In this document: piece after piece, positions 1 to 12,140 of the stretch
Position numbering within the stretch: position 1 is the stretch's first letter
Layout: every line of letters starts with the position of its first letter
Assembly: GCA_047967505.1 (NCBI GenBank)
Contig: CM106539.1
DNA length: 64,000 bases
Strand: one strand, 5' to 3'
Source: Dipteris shenzhenensis
Taxonomy: Eukaryota > Polypodiophyta > Polypodiopsida > Gleicheniales
Notes under the pieces: generated by a model
The model's input: the letters and a program-made list of their open reading frames with translations, nothing else
Told to the model about the DNA's origin: nothing
The model's database searches: none
Program-made: the position numbers and the translations under genes

Positions 1-546
1 ATGTAGGAATAAAGTCCAATATCTTTTTCTTTAAGCAGTCTACCACAGTCTATTTAACTCTATTAAGATGATCCATATGCATTTTATCATAATCCGGAAA
101 AACAAATCTTGATCTAGCACATGACTTCAAGGCATTATGAAACGTCTCATCTCTCAATAGTGTAACATCAAATTCGAGAACTATAACCTCAAAAAGAGAA
201 CTCTAAGGGAATCTTTGAAATATTGCCTCTTTTTCATGTGAATTTTACGTTTATTTGAAAAAGATGGCCTTTTTGTGCGACAATTTTTGAAAAAATACAT
301 AATAATCATGCCTTTTTGAAATTTTGCTGACAAAGTTTTTTCGGAAAACAGGCACAAACACCTACACTTGGAGTACCAAAATTGCAAAAAATACATTAAT
401 TTTTAAAAATCAATACAATAAGGGCCTATTGATCCAATGCACATAAAAGGACCATGGCATAACACATTTCAAAATCCTAAAAAGGTACAAATCGTATTGT
501 TGCACAAACATACATGCCACTGATCCTACAAAGAAGAGTACTCATC
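1..546. other. No gene recognised
   Basis: AT-rich sequence with only short chance ORFs. It lies downstream of the minus-strand pseudogene that ends near 547. No repeat or RNA gene was recognised. Confidence 0.5.
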
Positions 547-3521
547 CTATGGTCCTACATCTTCAAATGCACTAGAGCCTAAGCTTTGTGCAGTAGAAGT
601 TGTAGATCCTTCCTCCTCTAGGTTGTCCACTAGAACATTCTCTGAGTCAACCTGGGCAAGTTTAGTTGCCACCCTCTTTTTTGCATGGCGTGTCTTGGCT
701 TCCATTTGTTGTTCACTGCATCCGATTAATGCCTTTGGAATTTTTTGGGATATTATGTATTGTGTCTCCTTTGGCAAATGCCCGGCTTGTGTTAATTGAA
801 ATGCATATACCAAAATATCTACCTCATCTAATTGTAGACAATTCTTTGTCGCTGTCTTCCCTTTTTGGCCACGCTTCCTTGTTACCACCATCTCTAGGTT
901 ATATCAACCCATAAAAGCATCCATGGACTTGGTGAAAAACCAATGCACCTCTATTGACTTGGTATTTGAACCTTCCTTTTCAACTTTCACAACTTTAGCA
1001 ATCCAAAAAGGAAATCCACTAGGATCATCTATTGCTAACACAGCAACCATCATACCCACTGCCAAGTCCTCGATGCTACCACTCCACATTTCTTGAACCC
1101 TTTCCCTGGCTTTGTTGGACTTTCTTGCTCCAAGGTACATTTGTCTCTCCTCCCCAAGATAGTTCTTCTTTGAAGGTGCATGTAAATGTGCACTTGAAGA
1201 AGCATTCATACGCGCATTTACAAAATCTTGTTCAATTCATTGTGGCCAACTAAAATCTGACACATCTTGGGGGTCATTTAGTTGGTTATTGATAAGTATT
1301 TGGGATGTAAAGAATGGATTCCACTATGTCCACACCACATCTTCAAAATACGTTGCAACATGCTAGATTGTTTCTCTAATCTCATTGATTGAACTTATAG
1401 GGTTTACATCTCTCCCCTCCTTCATGGCTCGTTGCACCTCCCTCGTTTATTGTAAAGGTTGTAAGGGTGCCACATACAACTCACGCTGTGGAACACACTT
1501 CAAGAACTTCAATACTTTGATTGGAACCCAAGTCGGTGAGGTGGAATAGAACTTCCCCCACAACAACGTCGTGCCTTCCTGATCTTTCTTCATTTGAAAT
1601 TGGTGTTGAAATCTTAACTCGTTGAGATTCTCAATACATCGATCAATTCGCTCATTGTCACCAAACACAAGGCGTCTAAAATCTGTTGTTTTTTCCATGT
1701 TTGCAATTATCGGTTTTGGCACATATGCATCTTATAAAATGTGGATCATTGCATCCCCTTCCCATGCTTCTTTCCTTCTCAGCTTTACTGAGAACTGCTG
1801 GCTAAACATCTGATCAATATGGTTATGTGTGTGGCCCACCATACGGAATCCTAATTTCACTTTCAAAAATATGCCTTTCTCCACAAGCATGCAAAGTTAT
1901 GCCAGCACAACTTGAATCTTGTTCTCTCTCAATGTGTTATCAAGTTCGACATACAACACTTTTGGAAGAGGTTGTGTAATATTCCTCAATGGATCATTAA
2001 GAATGAAAACTATGAGATTAGGATCATTTCTTACATTTGGTGTTGTTTAATAAACCTTGGGGATTAATTCACCATGGTAGATCATGCATCCAACCACGTG
2101 ATATGTGATGAAGTTCTCCTCTTTCAAATCCTTGGGCACTTGTTTGAAGTGTGGAAGATTGGTCTTCTTTTGATTTATCCCATCAATGATGACGGTTATG
2201 TACTTATTAGGCTATTGGTAGCTCTTCTTGCGATACTTCGCTAACTTCTTCCTTTCTAGAGCTTGCATTTCTCGATGCATTTGAAACTCTGTAATTGCTT
2301 CTTCTGCAAATATAGAAAACAATTAGATGTTGCAAGCAAACAGTTTTTGTCCAAAAGAAGAAAATTTCATGGCATCATTACACACACCTCTCTCTTGTCC
2401 TTGACTTCTATTATGCAAGGCCTTCAAGTCCGCGCATGTGGCACACACACCAAAGCGACAAAGGTTTGGTATCCTCACGTTGTTGTATTCATTCTTCCAA
2501 ATTCTAAAAAAATGCTGGTATGTCATGTACTCGTCACCTGCAGTAACCATGGCATCCTTGTACATGGAATGGATCTCATGCTTGGAGAAATTATCCGGTA
2601 AGTGCAACTGGTCACTATTTGGAAGAGCCTCACCATGTTTTATCACAAATTCTTACAACCATGAGCATACCATATTGCCATGTGGTCCAGGCACTCTCAT
2701 TTGTCTTGTTGTACAAATGCGGGGGTCTTTATAGAGGCGAGCCTGTAATATTTTTAGCCTTTCATTGCCAAGACAATGTGCAAGTCTATATGCTTTGCGA
2801 CAAACAATCCTTGAACCAAATGAGTACTCAAACACAATTTTGTTCATATTGTTTTCCCTAGGTCTTATGGACCATGCTAAATAAAAGTTTTGATCGTCTT
2901 TATTCATTTGAACATAATTTTGCCGTAACACTCTTAATTTTGCAATCCCAAAAGTGACCAGGCACATTCTGCTACAACAAAGAGTATTGTAGGTCTCTTT
3001 TAGATGTGCAATGTCTAGCATTATTCGAGCTCTCCCTCTTGTGTAGCTAGACTTTTTGAGGTCCACACTCATTGGTCTTCCCTTTAGTCTCTCCTCAATA
3101 GACGAAATTGAATTCTGCTCCCCCTTTTGTGATAATGGAGACAGTCATTGAGAACTATTTGAATTAGATGTCCCTTGTAAGAAATAATTTCTAGCTTTAA
3201 AAACAAAACAAAGAGAGCCATTGAATGAAACTAGACATGGAGCACATACCTGATAGCACTTGTTGACCTCTCGTGCTTGCAGTAACAACTATTATTTCAT
3301 TCTCTTCAATGGGAAGATCAGGTCCATGGATTTGGTTCCTGGGCTTCTATGTCCACCATCATGCTTAGGTGAAGGAGTAGGAGACACATCCAAGGTCGCA
3401 AAAGAGGTTCCACCACTAGTACAAGATACATCCAATGTACAGGAAGCGCCCTTGGAATATGAGAAGAAGGAATTGAGATAGATGTAGTGTCAAACGAACC
3501 TTCCATGCAGAACTTTGGCAA
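547..3521 (-). pseudogene. Decayed DUF7869-type mobile-element gene
   Basis: Reading down the minus strand, successive ORFs form one broken protein. 3521-3318 is a possible N-terminal piece. 3072-2653 carries YLAWSIRPRE, RLAHCLGNERLKILQARLY and PRICTTRQMRVPGPHGN. 2646-2323 carries a Cys cluster (CRFGVCATCADLK). About 2220-1730 contains VIIDGINQKKTNLPHF, VLYVELDN and VGHTHNHIDQMFS. About 1209-547 includes GFPFWIAKVVKVE near the end. The order IDG, LDN, HTH..IDQMFS is what I know from plant and animal DUF7869 proteins, which are widespread in repeat-rich genomes and probably transposase-like. In-frame stops (for example after 2655 and after 906) and several disrupted joints make it non-functional. 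A possible intron acceptor (TTTGCAG) lies near 2305. Function inside the element is inferred, not shown. Confidence 0.7.
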
Positions 3522-4290
3522 GCTTCAAAGGGGACGCCGAAAAAGTGCCATGCAACATAAAAGTTAGGGTTAGGTTTAGGGTTTTGAGCATAGAGAAATT
3601 TCTAAAAATAGAAAATTTTCTCTATAAACATGAGATTTTTCTCATTATTTCCAGGATACACCCAAGAGTTCAAAGAAATCACCAGGTATGTGCAATTATC
3701 TTATGGTTAAGTGTTTTTTATTTTTAATTCGGTCATGAAATTGAATTTTAGGGTGTGCTTCAATATAATTTACTGTATTTTGTAAATGGGGGTGGTGTGC
3801 TTGAATATGATTTAAACTACTTTATGTTTGCTTTTTGGAAAACACATTAGTTTGATTACTAGTCTATCATATTTACTAAAAATAGTAAGAAACAATTCTA
3901 AAAATAAATTGCTCTATATTCTACCCTCTTAGCTTTCAATCCCTTCTTGTTTAACCCTCTAACCTCTCCATCTCTCCCCCTACCATCTACCCCTCTAAGC
4001 TCTCCATCTTTTCCCCTACCCTAAACAAATTTGATACCAAGTAGGCATTTCAATTCTCATGCATTCGTTTTATTTTTTGGACTGAAGGGAGCTGATTTTT
4101 TTCCCGATTGATGATATCATTGATAGGATTCTTTTTCTTCCTTGCTCAACTGCCTCGCCTCGCCCCGACCATGTGTTGATGTGGTGCCCACATCAACGGG
4201 CTAGCAGCACATCAATGATATCATCAACAGGTGCATCATGATATCATCAACCCAGTGCTTGCCCAGTCCATGATATCATCGATGGGCTCT
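3522..4290. other. Intergenic, with short telomere-like motif
   Basis: No gene is seen. 3563-3581 reads TTAGGGTTAGGTTTAGGG, about three telomere-type units (a telo-box-like motif) just upstream of the minus-strand pseudogene. 3930-4020 is pyrimidine-rich with repeated TCTCCATCT and CCCCTACC words. 4190-4280 repeats ATGATATCATCAA and ATGATATCATCGA, short palindromes around GATATC. Confidence 0.5.
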
Positions 4291-4295
4291 AGCCT

Positions 4296-4367
4296 ATGGA
4301 GAGGAGAGAATTAGCGAGAGGGAGAGGGAGAGATAGGGAGAGAATTAGGGAGAGAGGGAGAGGGAGT

Positions 4368-4417
<50 letters not shown>

Positions 4418-4447
4418 TGGAGGGAGAGAGAGAGAGAGAGAAAGAGA

Positions 4448-4513
<66 letters not shown>

Positions 4514-4614
4514 TTGAGGGAGAGAGAGAGAGAGGGAGAGATGGAGAGGGAGGGAGAGAGAGAGAGAGGGAGGGGGGGAGAGAGAGAGAGAATTAGGGAG
4601 AGAGGGAGAGGGTT
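4296..4614. repeat. (GA)n microsatellite
   Basis: About 320 bases of nearly pure GA with occasional GGA and AATTAGG interruptions. The Arg/Glu ORFs read here are composition artefacts and not genes. Confidence 0.95.
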
Positions 4615-5017
4615 TTTTGGTGAAATTTTGTTATTTTTTGAACGATTTTTATAAAAAAGTAGAGTTTTATCTTGAAATGATGAAGTTGTTTCTTAGTGGT
4701 TTTTAATAAAATTTGAGAAAGAGAGAGAGAGAGGCGTTTTGGCCATAATTTTGTTGTTTTTTAATCATAGTGTTGTTACTTTTCATCCTTTTTGTTTTTT
4801 ATTCTCTAGTTGGAAGCAATATTTCTATCTATAAAGCCAGCCAAAATCATGTTTCAATAATAAGCATGTCGAGATACTTTTCCATGAAGAATGTCTATGT
4901 TAGAAGCTCAAAGTCTTTTAACCATCAAGCTTGTTGTATTAGTTTTTGTTTTTTCAACTTGAGATATTCTCTACATGATGATACATAGTATTTTGACATT
5001 ATTTATGTCTTTTGTAG
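4615..5017. other. AT-rich leader or intron upstream of ParB-methyltransferase gene
   Basis: T-rich sequence ending in a good 3' splice signal (TTTATGTCTTTTGTAG, ending 5017). It may therefore be an upstream intron of the gene that follows. No coding sequence recognised. Confidence 0.35.
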
Positions 5018-8000
5018 GTTTCATGTCAAACAAACAAACTTTTGGAGAAATCCGTGTCTTTGGAAAGCCCACATCGGAGGATGCTTCCAGTAGGATCCAA
5101 AAGATAAGGTTGGAAAAGAAAGGCACCAAGGAACCAAAGAAAAGTGCCAAGGATCTCAGTCTTGAGGTGCAACAACTTCAACAAATTTATGATGTTCCTA
5201 CTCCTTTTGATGAAGGTTCGTTGCAAATTAAAAAATTATGGGACATAGCGGAAGTACACAATAACATTGATTCAAAATGGACCATCAAAGTTACACTGAT
5301 ATGGATGAGATGACTTTGTTGCTTCCAAAGACACTTCCCGCTGGAAGATTAGTTTTTAAGCAAATAATAGAGATTAAAGATATTGCAAGAAGCGAGTCCA
5401 ATGAGGAAAGTCTTGAAATTCTTGGGATTGATAACAATAAGAAACCTATTGTTTGTATTGTTATGGAGGAGAAGTTCTATTTGAAAGCTATTACTCCACC
5501 CACTGTAGTGGAACAATTAAAACAAATCAAAGAGGAAGGGAAGGTTAGTTACTATCCATATGTAATTTCTACTTTTCTATGTTTATGTAATTTTCTTTGA
5601 ATACTATGAGAGATTCAATTTTGTTTTGTGTGTCCAAGATCTTATTTATCACTTGACAGATCAAATTGTGGAGGTTGATGAAACAATCAAGGAGATGGAG
5701 GTATCAACTTCCAATAGTGATTTTGAGGAGCATACGAATGAGGGTTATGAAGAAGATACTGCAACATCACCAATCAAACCAATAGGTTCTTCAAAGTCAA
5801 TAGGAAAGGGATCTTCCTATGTTGAAGCTGAAAAATTTGGCTCTAGTACACAAGGATTAAGAACTCCCATAGGTTTACATGGATTAAGAGCACCTTCTCT
5901 TTCAGGCCATCATGGATTGAGTGCATCCCCGAGTGGGCATGGTTTGAGCACACCGCTCCCTAAAAAACAACCTCGATTGGCTGTGAGTGCGGTTCCTCTA
6001 GAGTCTTATGAGGATGTTGTTGAGGAGACTCCATCTATTGTATAAGGGAAAAAACGAAGTAAACCGGGATCAAAGGCTTCAAGGAGAGTACAAGCAATGG
6101 ATATCATTGAAATCACAACCAGTGGTGAGCTACAAGTACCAGGAGCTAACATTGGACATGGCACCTCAAATACACTTCAAAATAGAGTCTGTGCAAAGGT
6201 ACAACAAGATAACCTTGTGGATCGACAGACTTTCTTCTTGCACATTGATCGTGTTATCAGACCTCCTATGGATCCTGACACTGGCCTTCGGCCATTTGAG
6301 GTGTGTGCAATACATCCTTTTCATATTGAGAATTTGAAGACACGAATGAAGGACAATCCGCATGCACAAAGTTGTGAACTACATTGTGCTTGTGGATCCA
6401 AAAGATTGTCCTGACAAGGCATCTTTTGATCGTCGAAAAGCAAATGATTATAACTACTTTGTTCTTGGACGCTCCCATTCAGCAGAGGCAAAATGGCAAT
6501 TGAAGATTGAGTTTCCATGCAACTACCATTACAAGACATGTAATTGTGTAGTTTATGCTAGTTGATAAGGAGGCAAACTTACTGGCTTTTGATCACAATA
6601 ACGATAATGACTATAGGAAGTCCATGTCTTGGATAGAATGGGTTCATTTCTATCACAATGAGTTCATTACCAAACTCAAAGAGGATCCTTCTTTGATCAC
6701 TCTAGAGTTCCTCTTGTCTTTGTTGAATGAGACAGGGATTTCCGCAACAATTAAAGATCCATCAAGGCCAAGTGACAGCTTCAGATCATAGGATGGGATG
6801 TTTCAAATTGCATTTCGTAGTGGAGAAGTTTGGGATCAGATAAATGCAATTTTTTCAAAGTGGGAGAATTTTGAAATCAAAGGGAAGAGAAAACTCATAA
6901 CTAAAGGAGTCAAGAAAGAAACCCAGACCTTTAAGGCATTACTTAAAGAGATTCGAACCACAACATGAAAGAGCATGCAGGGAATTAAAGATTCTAAATA
7001 AGTTTGTGCTTGGCAGAGTGGTATCTAGGGATCTCTCTTTGGATGAAATGGGCAATGAATTTGATGAGTAAGTAAACTTCTCTCCTTTGCATCAAGTCTC
7101 TCCTTGATTTTACATTAATCTCTTTACAAATAATGCTTCAATAAACTTTGTTTCATCTGTAAAAGTGAGATAAATTATACATGTGTTTTCAATGCAGGCA
7201 TAAAACATACATGAGAAAGCAGGAATTAATGATCCAGCAATTGAACATGCCGGATTGGGATGCTATTCGGAGAAGTATCCAGAGAGCAGTAGGATGGAGA
7301 GCTTGGTTCCATATTTCAATGTATTCAAAAGCATGGTATGTCAAAAATTTGGTATACATATGTTAATGGAATTTTTCTTTGGAATTCTAGATTTGCAATG
7401 TTCAAAATATTGAGCTGTTATTTTGACAACAACCTTCACAAACGAAGCAAGAAGGGATGTGAGAGTAGTATGATGCCTGCAAGCTTTAAGCAATTGATTG
7501 ACTGGGTAGCAAAAGAAAAAGAGCGTCAAACTCGACAACAATCTATCATTGTTAGTGATGACATGTTAGAGTTTGATAGGGGGAAATCATCCACCAAACT
7601 TTTATCGTGTGCTCAACGGAGATTGCAATAAACTGTCAAAGATAGTTCCAAAGAATGAGTACACCTTGGTCATTGCAGACATACCATACGAATTTAATGT
7701 TCCCAGATCCACCTTTGATGAGGTCCCTTACAAAGCAAAAGAACTAATGAGTCTTCTTGACCAATTCATGTCAATTATGATGGCAACGCTTTGGCATGTC
7801 GTACTTTTTCATTCAGACTTGCAGTCTGGGGTAGTGATGAGTGTCATCAATGATAAATGTGCTGGAAGTGACCACCTTTATTGATGAGTGCAGCAATGAA
7901 ATGCAAAGATTTTTTGGGGTCAATTATTATTGTTATAATTGTGTTTTCTTTTGATAAATTTAAAACTTATTTTTGTTGCATGTCACAGGATGAAACCAAA

Positions 8001-8305
8001 TGTGAGACAAATGAAAGGACATCGATTCACGTCTACTATAGAAAACATTTCAGTTGGGTATTGGTCTGTCGATGGGAAAAAAAGTATTTGTCACATCAAT
8101 TTTCCTTCATCTGCTCCATTTACTCCTTATCATTTCATTATTCCAGCTGTGACGAAGAAGCTCAAGCATGTGACAATGGATAAGAATGGGGAGATAGTAA
8201 ATCCTTATAAAAAACCACAACTCCTAATTAATCAGCTCATATATCTATTTTCAAACGAGCATGAGTGGATACTCAATCTATTTAACTGGTTCATGAAGGA
8301 CAAAT
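5018..8305 (+). pseudogene. ParB-like / beta-class DNA methyltransferase gene, truncated
   Basis: A broken intron-containing gene. 5023-5544 is an N-terminal region of unknown role. About 5640-6096 is an acidic, Ser/Gly-rich linker. About 6190-6520 is a ParB-like domain (HIDRVIRPPMDPDTGLRPFE, then FVLGRSHSAEAKW, matching the family pattern ending in G.H....A). 6555-7500 is a helical middle. 7573-7860 opens a methyltransferase domain with VLNGDCNKLSKIV and VIADIPYEFN (motif IV, canonical DPPY). About 7990-8305 contains NPYKKPQLLINQLI and WILNLF (start of motif I). Motif IV precedes motif I, which is the beta-class order used by N6-adenine and N4-cytosine DNA methyltransferases. Introns with GT..AG borders are visible near 5545-5660, 7069-7198, from 7337, and 7880-7989. 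It is dead: stop at 6043, frameshifts near 5275, 6370, 6550 and 7575, and an LTR element inserted at 8306 within motif I. Confidence 0.7.
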
Positions 8306-8571
8306 TGATGTAATGGGGTGAACCTAGGGGTACAAGGTTTGTGTGTCACCACATGGTGGTTAGTGTGACCAGGTTAGGTGGTAGAGGGTTCTAGTAGGTG
8401 TGATTGAGAGATACTGGGAGAAATTTATGGATCTAGATGCTCTACTGAGCTCACATATGATGTCACTCTTGGATGTAACTTGTGCCTATATATTGGGCAT
8501 ATCTCTTGTGAATAATAACACTCCTTTTCATCATCTTGGTATCTCCATCTTGTCTCCATGCTACTCCAACA
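8306..8571 (+). repeat. 5' LTR (266 bp)
   Basis: Starts TGATG and ends CCAACA, giving the TG..CA ends of an LTR. The 3' LTR matches it from 10161, with a 20-25 base indel around the ATTCAGAGAATCATGGACC segment. Confidence 0.8.
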
Positions 8572-8573
8572 TG

Positions 8574-8585
8574 TGGTATCAGAGC
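8574..8585 (+). other. Primer-binding site (initiator Met-tRNA)
   Basis: TGGTATCAGAGC, two bases after the LTR end, is the standard plant Copia-type PBS. Confidence 0.85.
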
Positions 8586-9446
8586 TAGAGTCTCTTGTAT
8601 AGCTACCTAGGGGCATTCTCTTGTATAGCTACCTAGGGGCATGGTGCCACATGGCAATCTTCTTCTTCATCTTCCTCAAGCTTACCATGCTCACCCACTT
8701 CAAGCCTAAGTTTGCAATAGCTTGATCTTCCATTTCACTTAGTAGTTTGCCTAGATCTTTCAGCCCCATCATCTTCAGCCTAGGGCGACTCTATAGATCG
8801 ATTGGATGTGGAAAAGAAGCCACCATTTTGCCATGGCAAGCTCTACAAACTGAAATGAATCTCGGGCCTGTTCTACTCTCTGCCTCAACCTTTTGCAAAA
8901 TGCTTTCATGAGGAGTTGGATGACCTTACTGCTAAGCTCTCCATGAAGTTTGGTGGCCATTGGTCTTGATTTCGAGCTATGGTGATTGAAAAACCAGTCA
9001 AGTTTCTACCTCTAATGCTGGGTGACATGTGTAAGGCATGTGCCTTTGCTTCCTAGTGTTGATAGTCCTTGGTTTAGGCTTCCAAATGATGCTTTTAGAT
9101 TTTTTTTTGCTACTGTGTGTATGGTGAAAGTTGAGCTGCAAGCTTGTTCTCATGCTCTTGGTTGTCTTTTGGAAAAGATAGTCAAAGTTTGACTTTTAGT
9201 TGACCACACACTCAGTCAATCTGTCAGTTACCACTCAGTTTCAGATTACTAAACTTTCACTTGAGGTGTTTGTTTTGTGGATCCTCCAATGAAGACTATG
9301 TGAATACAACAAAGACAAAGAGGAGAGCCAAATATCAAGTGAAGAAGACCCAAGTGAAGAGACTTTGGGATTACCAACATGAGAGCTTTTGACCTTGACT
9401 AGAAGTTTTTAGTATATTGACTCTTCTTGAGGAATAGAACTGAGTT

Positions 9447-9866
9447 ATGGAACTCATGGGTGTCATTGTACTTTGCATTTATGAAGATGACTTAATGGTC
9501 TATGCAATGTATCTTATGATGGATACTCTTCATAGGTTCTCTACCTTGGCTTTGCCTAAAATGCATGTAATGGTGAAAGGTTATGTGCTTCACTTGAGTA
9601 GTGATTTGATGAGCATAGATCTGAAGATCAAGGAAGACATTATGTGCCTCAATGGTGATATACCAGCTATGCTAGCTAGTGATTCTTTTATGGAGATATG
9701 TTCTTGGATGCATGACAAGAAGATTATGAAGGACAATACATCAGAAGGTCTAGTGATCAAAGGACATGCTGAAGACATGATCATGATCAAGTTTGATACT
9801 CCAGGTTCTCCTGAAAGGGACAAGAGAGGCATCCCCAAAGGATACCTTTCAACTTCAATAAATTAA
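9447..9866 (+). CDS. Unrecognised ORF inside LTR element
   Basis: 139 codons with no internal stop, between the two LTRs. I do not recognise the product. It is Met- and Asp-rich, with a hydrophobic start (MELMGVIVLCIYEDDLM), and shows no zinc knuckle, protease DTG, integrase or RT motif. It may be a host-derived passenger, a decayed gag or a chance ORF. Confidence 0.25.
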   Translation: MELMGVIVLCIYEDDLMVYAMYLMMDTLHRFSTLALPKMHVMVKGYVLHLSSDLMSIDLKIKEDIMCLNGDIPAMLASDSFMEICSWMHDKKIMKDNTSEGLVIKGHAEDMIMIKFDTPGSPERDKRGIPKGYLSTSIN

Positions 9867-10160
9867 TGAAGACATTCCACATTAGGTTTAGGGTTTGTGT
9901 GTGGTCAATAATGGTTCTCTGCCATGGATAGTCCATCCTTAAATGATTGTTAGTCCTTTCTTAGAGTTTTTTACCTTGTTGGACACATGGGGATTTCCAT
10001 ACATAGTCATTGTCCAATCCTCCAGTTGTTGTAAACCAAGAGTCCTAGGAGTGAGTCATAGGTTGGGGCCATGTGTGTTGCCACATGATGGTGGGTAGGC
10101 CATGGAGCATCCTGTGTACTACTACTGAGGGATGAGGTCATCAATTTGTGGGGGGGGAAT

Positions 10161-10352
10161 TGATGTAATGGGGTGCACCTAGGGGTACAAGGTTTGTGTG
10201 TTACCACATGGTCGTTAGTGTGATCAAGTTAGGTGGTAGAAGGTTCTAGTAGGTGTGATTCAGAGAATCATGGACCTAATTGAGAGATACTGGGAGAAAT
10301 TCTAGATGCTCTACTGAGCTCACATATGATGTCACTCTTGGATGTAAGTGGT
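10161..10352 (+). repeat. 3' LTR, truncated
   Basis: Matches the 5' LTR through GATGTAA(G/C)TTGTGCCTA, then stops matching at about 10352. The last 80 bases or so of the LTR are missing. Confidence 0.75.
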
Positions 10353-11219
10353 GCCTAAATTTCAATATTCACAAAAGTATACAAGTTAGAAGCACATGAT
10401 GGATTGTTTTTGGAATGGATGTGTTTAATTCTTGGATAGGTTGTTTGAGCTCTTTTAGGTAGGCATTATTAAGGGGTAAAATAAGTAACCCAACTTTAGT
10501 ATCAAAATGGTCAATAGTCTTAACGGTTTGAAGTTGTAACTGAAATATAAGTACGGAGTCGGATATAGCGAGAATGTAAGAGACAGAATGAGGAGTGAAT
10601 TACGCAATGTGATGTTCCAGTAGAAGATTATCTGATGATGAATACAATCCCGACTGTTATCTAACCTGTGGATTATGTTTCCATTACTGCTTTTCAAAGT
10701 GCAATGTTGTATCTATTTCCTTCTTTCCCTTTGAGTGATGATAGAGAACAATGTATTCTGCCGTGTATTGATAATATCTTGAATAACTCATAGATCTAAG
10801 TACTCTCCTTTAGCAATGCACAGTTAATTTAGCTCTCTGTTTTCAAACCCCCCAAAGAACGGAGTTATGTATTCCATTAAGACTACTGATCCTATGGGTT
10901 GAATACCCATTAACCTATCCTATCATCAAAGATTAAGACTGGTGGCCTGTGAGCCATGAAGATTTTTGACACATCAGGGTGACAATGTGGTCGTTCGCAT
11001 ACCACATCCGAGATTGTAGTGTAGAAAACTCAATTGAAGAGACAATATTGCCTCAGTCCAATGTTTTTAGAAGATGGAGGGCTCCAATAGTCTCGAACGA
11101 GTTTTGACTCAGGTATAATGCATATTCATTTGAATTGAGTACACTAATATTCTTGGCATGGCAATGCATATACAAAAGAATGAATGTCTGCAAATAGCCA
11201 AGACAACAACCCCATATCT
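10353..11219. other. Unassigned sequence
   Basis: No gene recognised on either strand. The continuation of the interrupted methyltransferase was looked for here and not found, so the host gene was lost along with the LTR end. Confidence 0.4.
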
Positions 11220-12090
11220 CAACATGCACATTTGCAACTCCGACTTCGGAGACAGCAAGAGCAACAATAGCAAGATGAAGAAGTAAAAGCTAGTGCTAAA
11301 ATGGCACTAACACATTTAACAAGTCAAGAAGGTGTGATCCAAACTATGACACGAGAAGATGCCAAGGCCGAAAGCCTGAAGGCTGAATCAAGGAGAGATT
11401 TCCAGCATTCTTGGAGAAAACCAAGCTAATCCAACCAGAATCAATCATCAACTACCATTTAATCTCCTTCAAACAAATGAAGGGGATGTAGATGAATCGC
11501 CACAAGATATTCCAAAGCTTGAAGACCTTGGGAATTAAGCAGCATCAGATTTTGAACAAGCAGTAGAAGACATAGTTGCAAACAGCAATGATAGAGATGA
11601 AGAATCATAGAGGACGAAGATTTCGAAGAGAAAGAAGAACACTCGGACAAAAACTCCGAAGCAAGACAAAAAAATTTAGACAAAAGATCCAAAGAAAAAG
11701 AACAACACTCGCGCTAAGAATCCGAAGAAAGACAACAAAATTCAAACAAAAGATTTGAAGAAAAAGAAGCAGTTGTGGACAAATGATCCAAACATAAAGA
11801 AACAAATTCGGATGAAAGATCCGAGGAAGAAAGCAAATTAAATTCAGACGTATAATCTGACCAAGATGAAGAGAATTAGGCTTTTCAGACTTTACCAAAT
11901 AGTCTAAGGAGTCCAAGTACAAACTCACCACCGCCATCACCCGTAAGTTCACCAGTACATAGGCCGAATACACCCATAGGTAGCAAGTTTGAAATGCGAA
12001 TTTTTGGTGTTTCATGGTAAAGATAAAGAAGATCTAGAAAGTCATGTTGTGCAATTCAAAACTCGGTGGTGAGCCAGTAGCTTTGACATC
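11220..12090 (+). pseudogene. Ty3-like gag relic
   Basis: Several overlapping frames give a charged region (11590-11850) made of repeats of about 45 bases with Arg/Lys or Glu/Ser runs depending on frame. A proline-rich hinge follows (SPPPSPVSSPVHRPNTP), then FHGKDKEDLESHVVQF and, after a stop, ASSFD near 12008-12080. The last block resembles the start of Ty3-type Gag (FxGk..ed...H..qF...w). Many stops and frameshifts make it non-functional. No protease or polymerase follows. Confidence 0.5.
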
Positions 12091-12140
12091 TTGTTTGGGG
12101 CTCTAGAAAAATTGCAACAATTCATGGGCACTCTATACTT

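Larger units (their letters stand above)
8306..10352 (+). mobile_element. Non-autonomous LTR retroelement inserted in methyltransferase gene
   Basis: Direct terminal repeats begin TGATGTAATGGGGTG at 8306 and 10161. The left LTR is followed by a primer-binding site complementary to initiator Met-tRNA (TGGTATCAGAGC). The right LTR is preceded by a G-rich polypurine tract (GTGGGGGGGGAAT, ending 10160). The 1.6 kb interior encodes no recognisable gag, protease, integrase or reverse transcriptase, so it looks like a TRIM/LARD-type element mobilised in trans. The right LTR stops after about 190 bases, so the element lost its right end. The LTRs differ by substitutions and small indels, so the insertion is not recent. 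Confidence 0.8.

Noticed and set aside
4296-4596. Arg/Glu-rich proteins
   Set aside because: GA microsatellite read in frame.
5018-8305. Bacterial contamination as the source of the methyltransferase
   Set aside because: GT..AG introns, AT-rich composition like the surroundings, and insertion by a plant LTR element show it is resident nuclear DNA.
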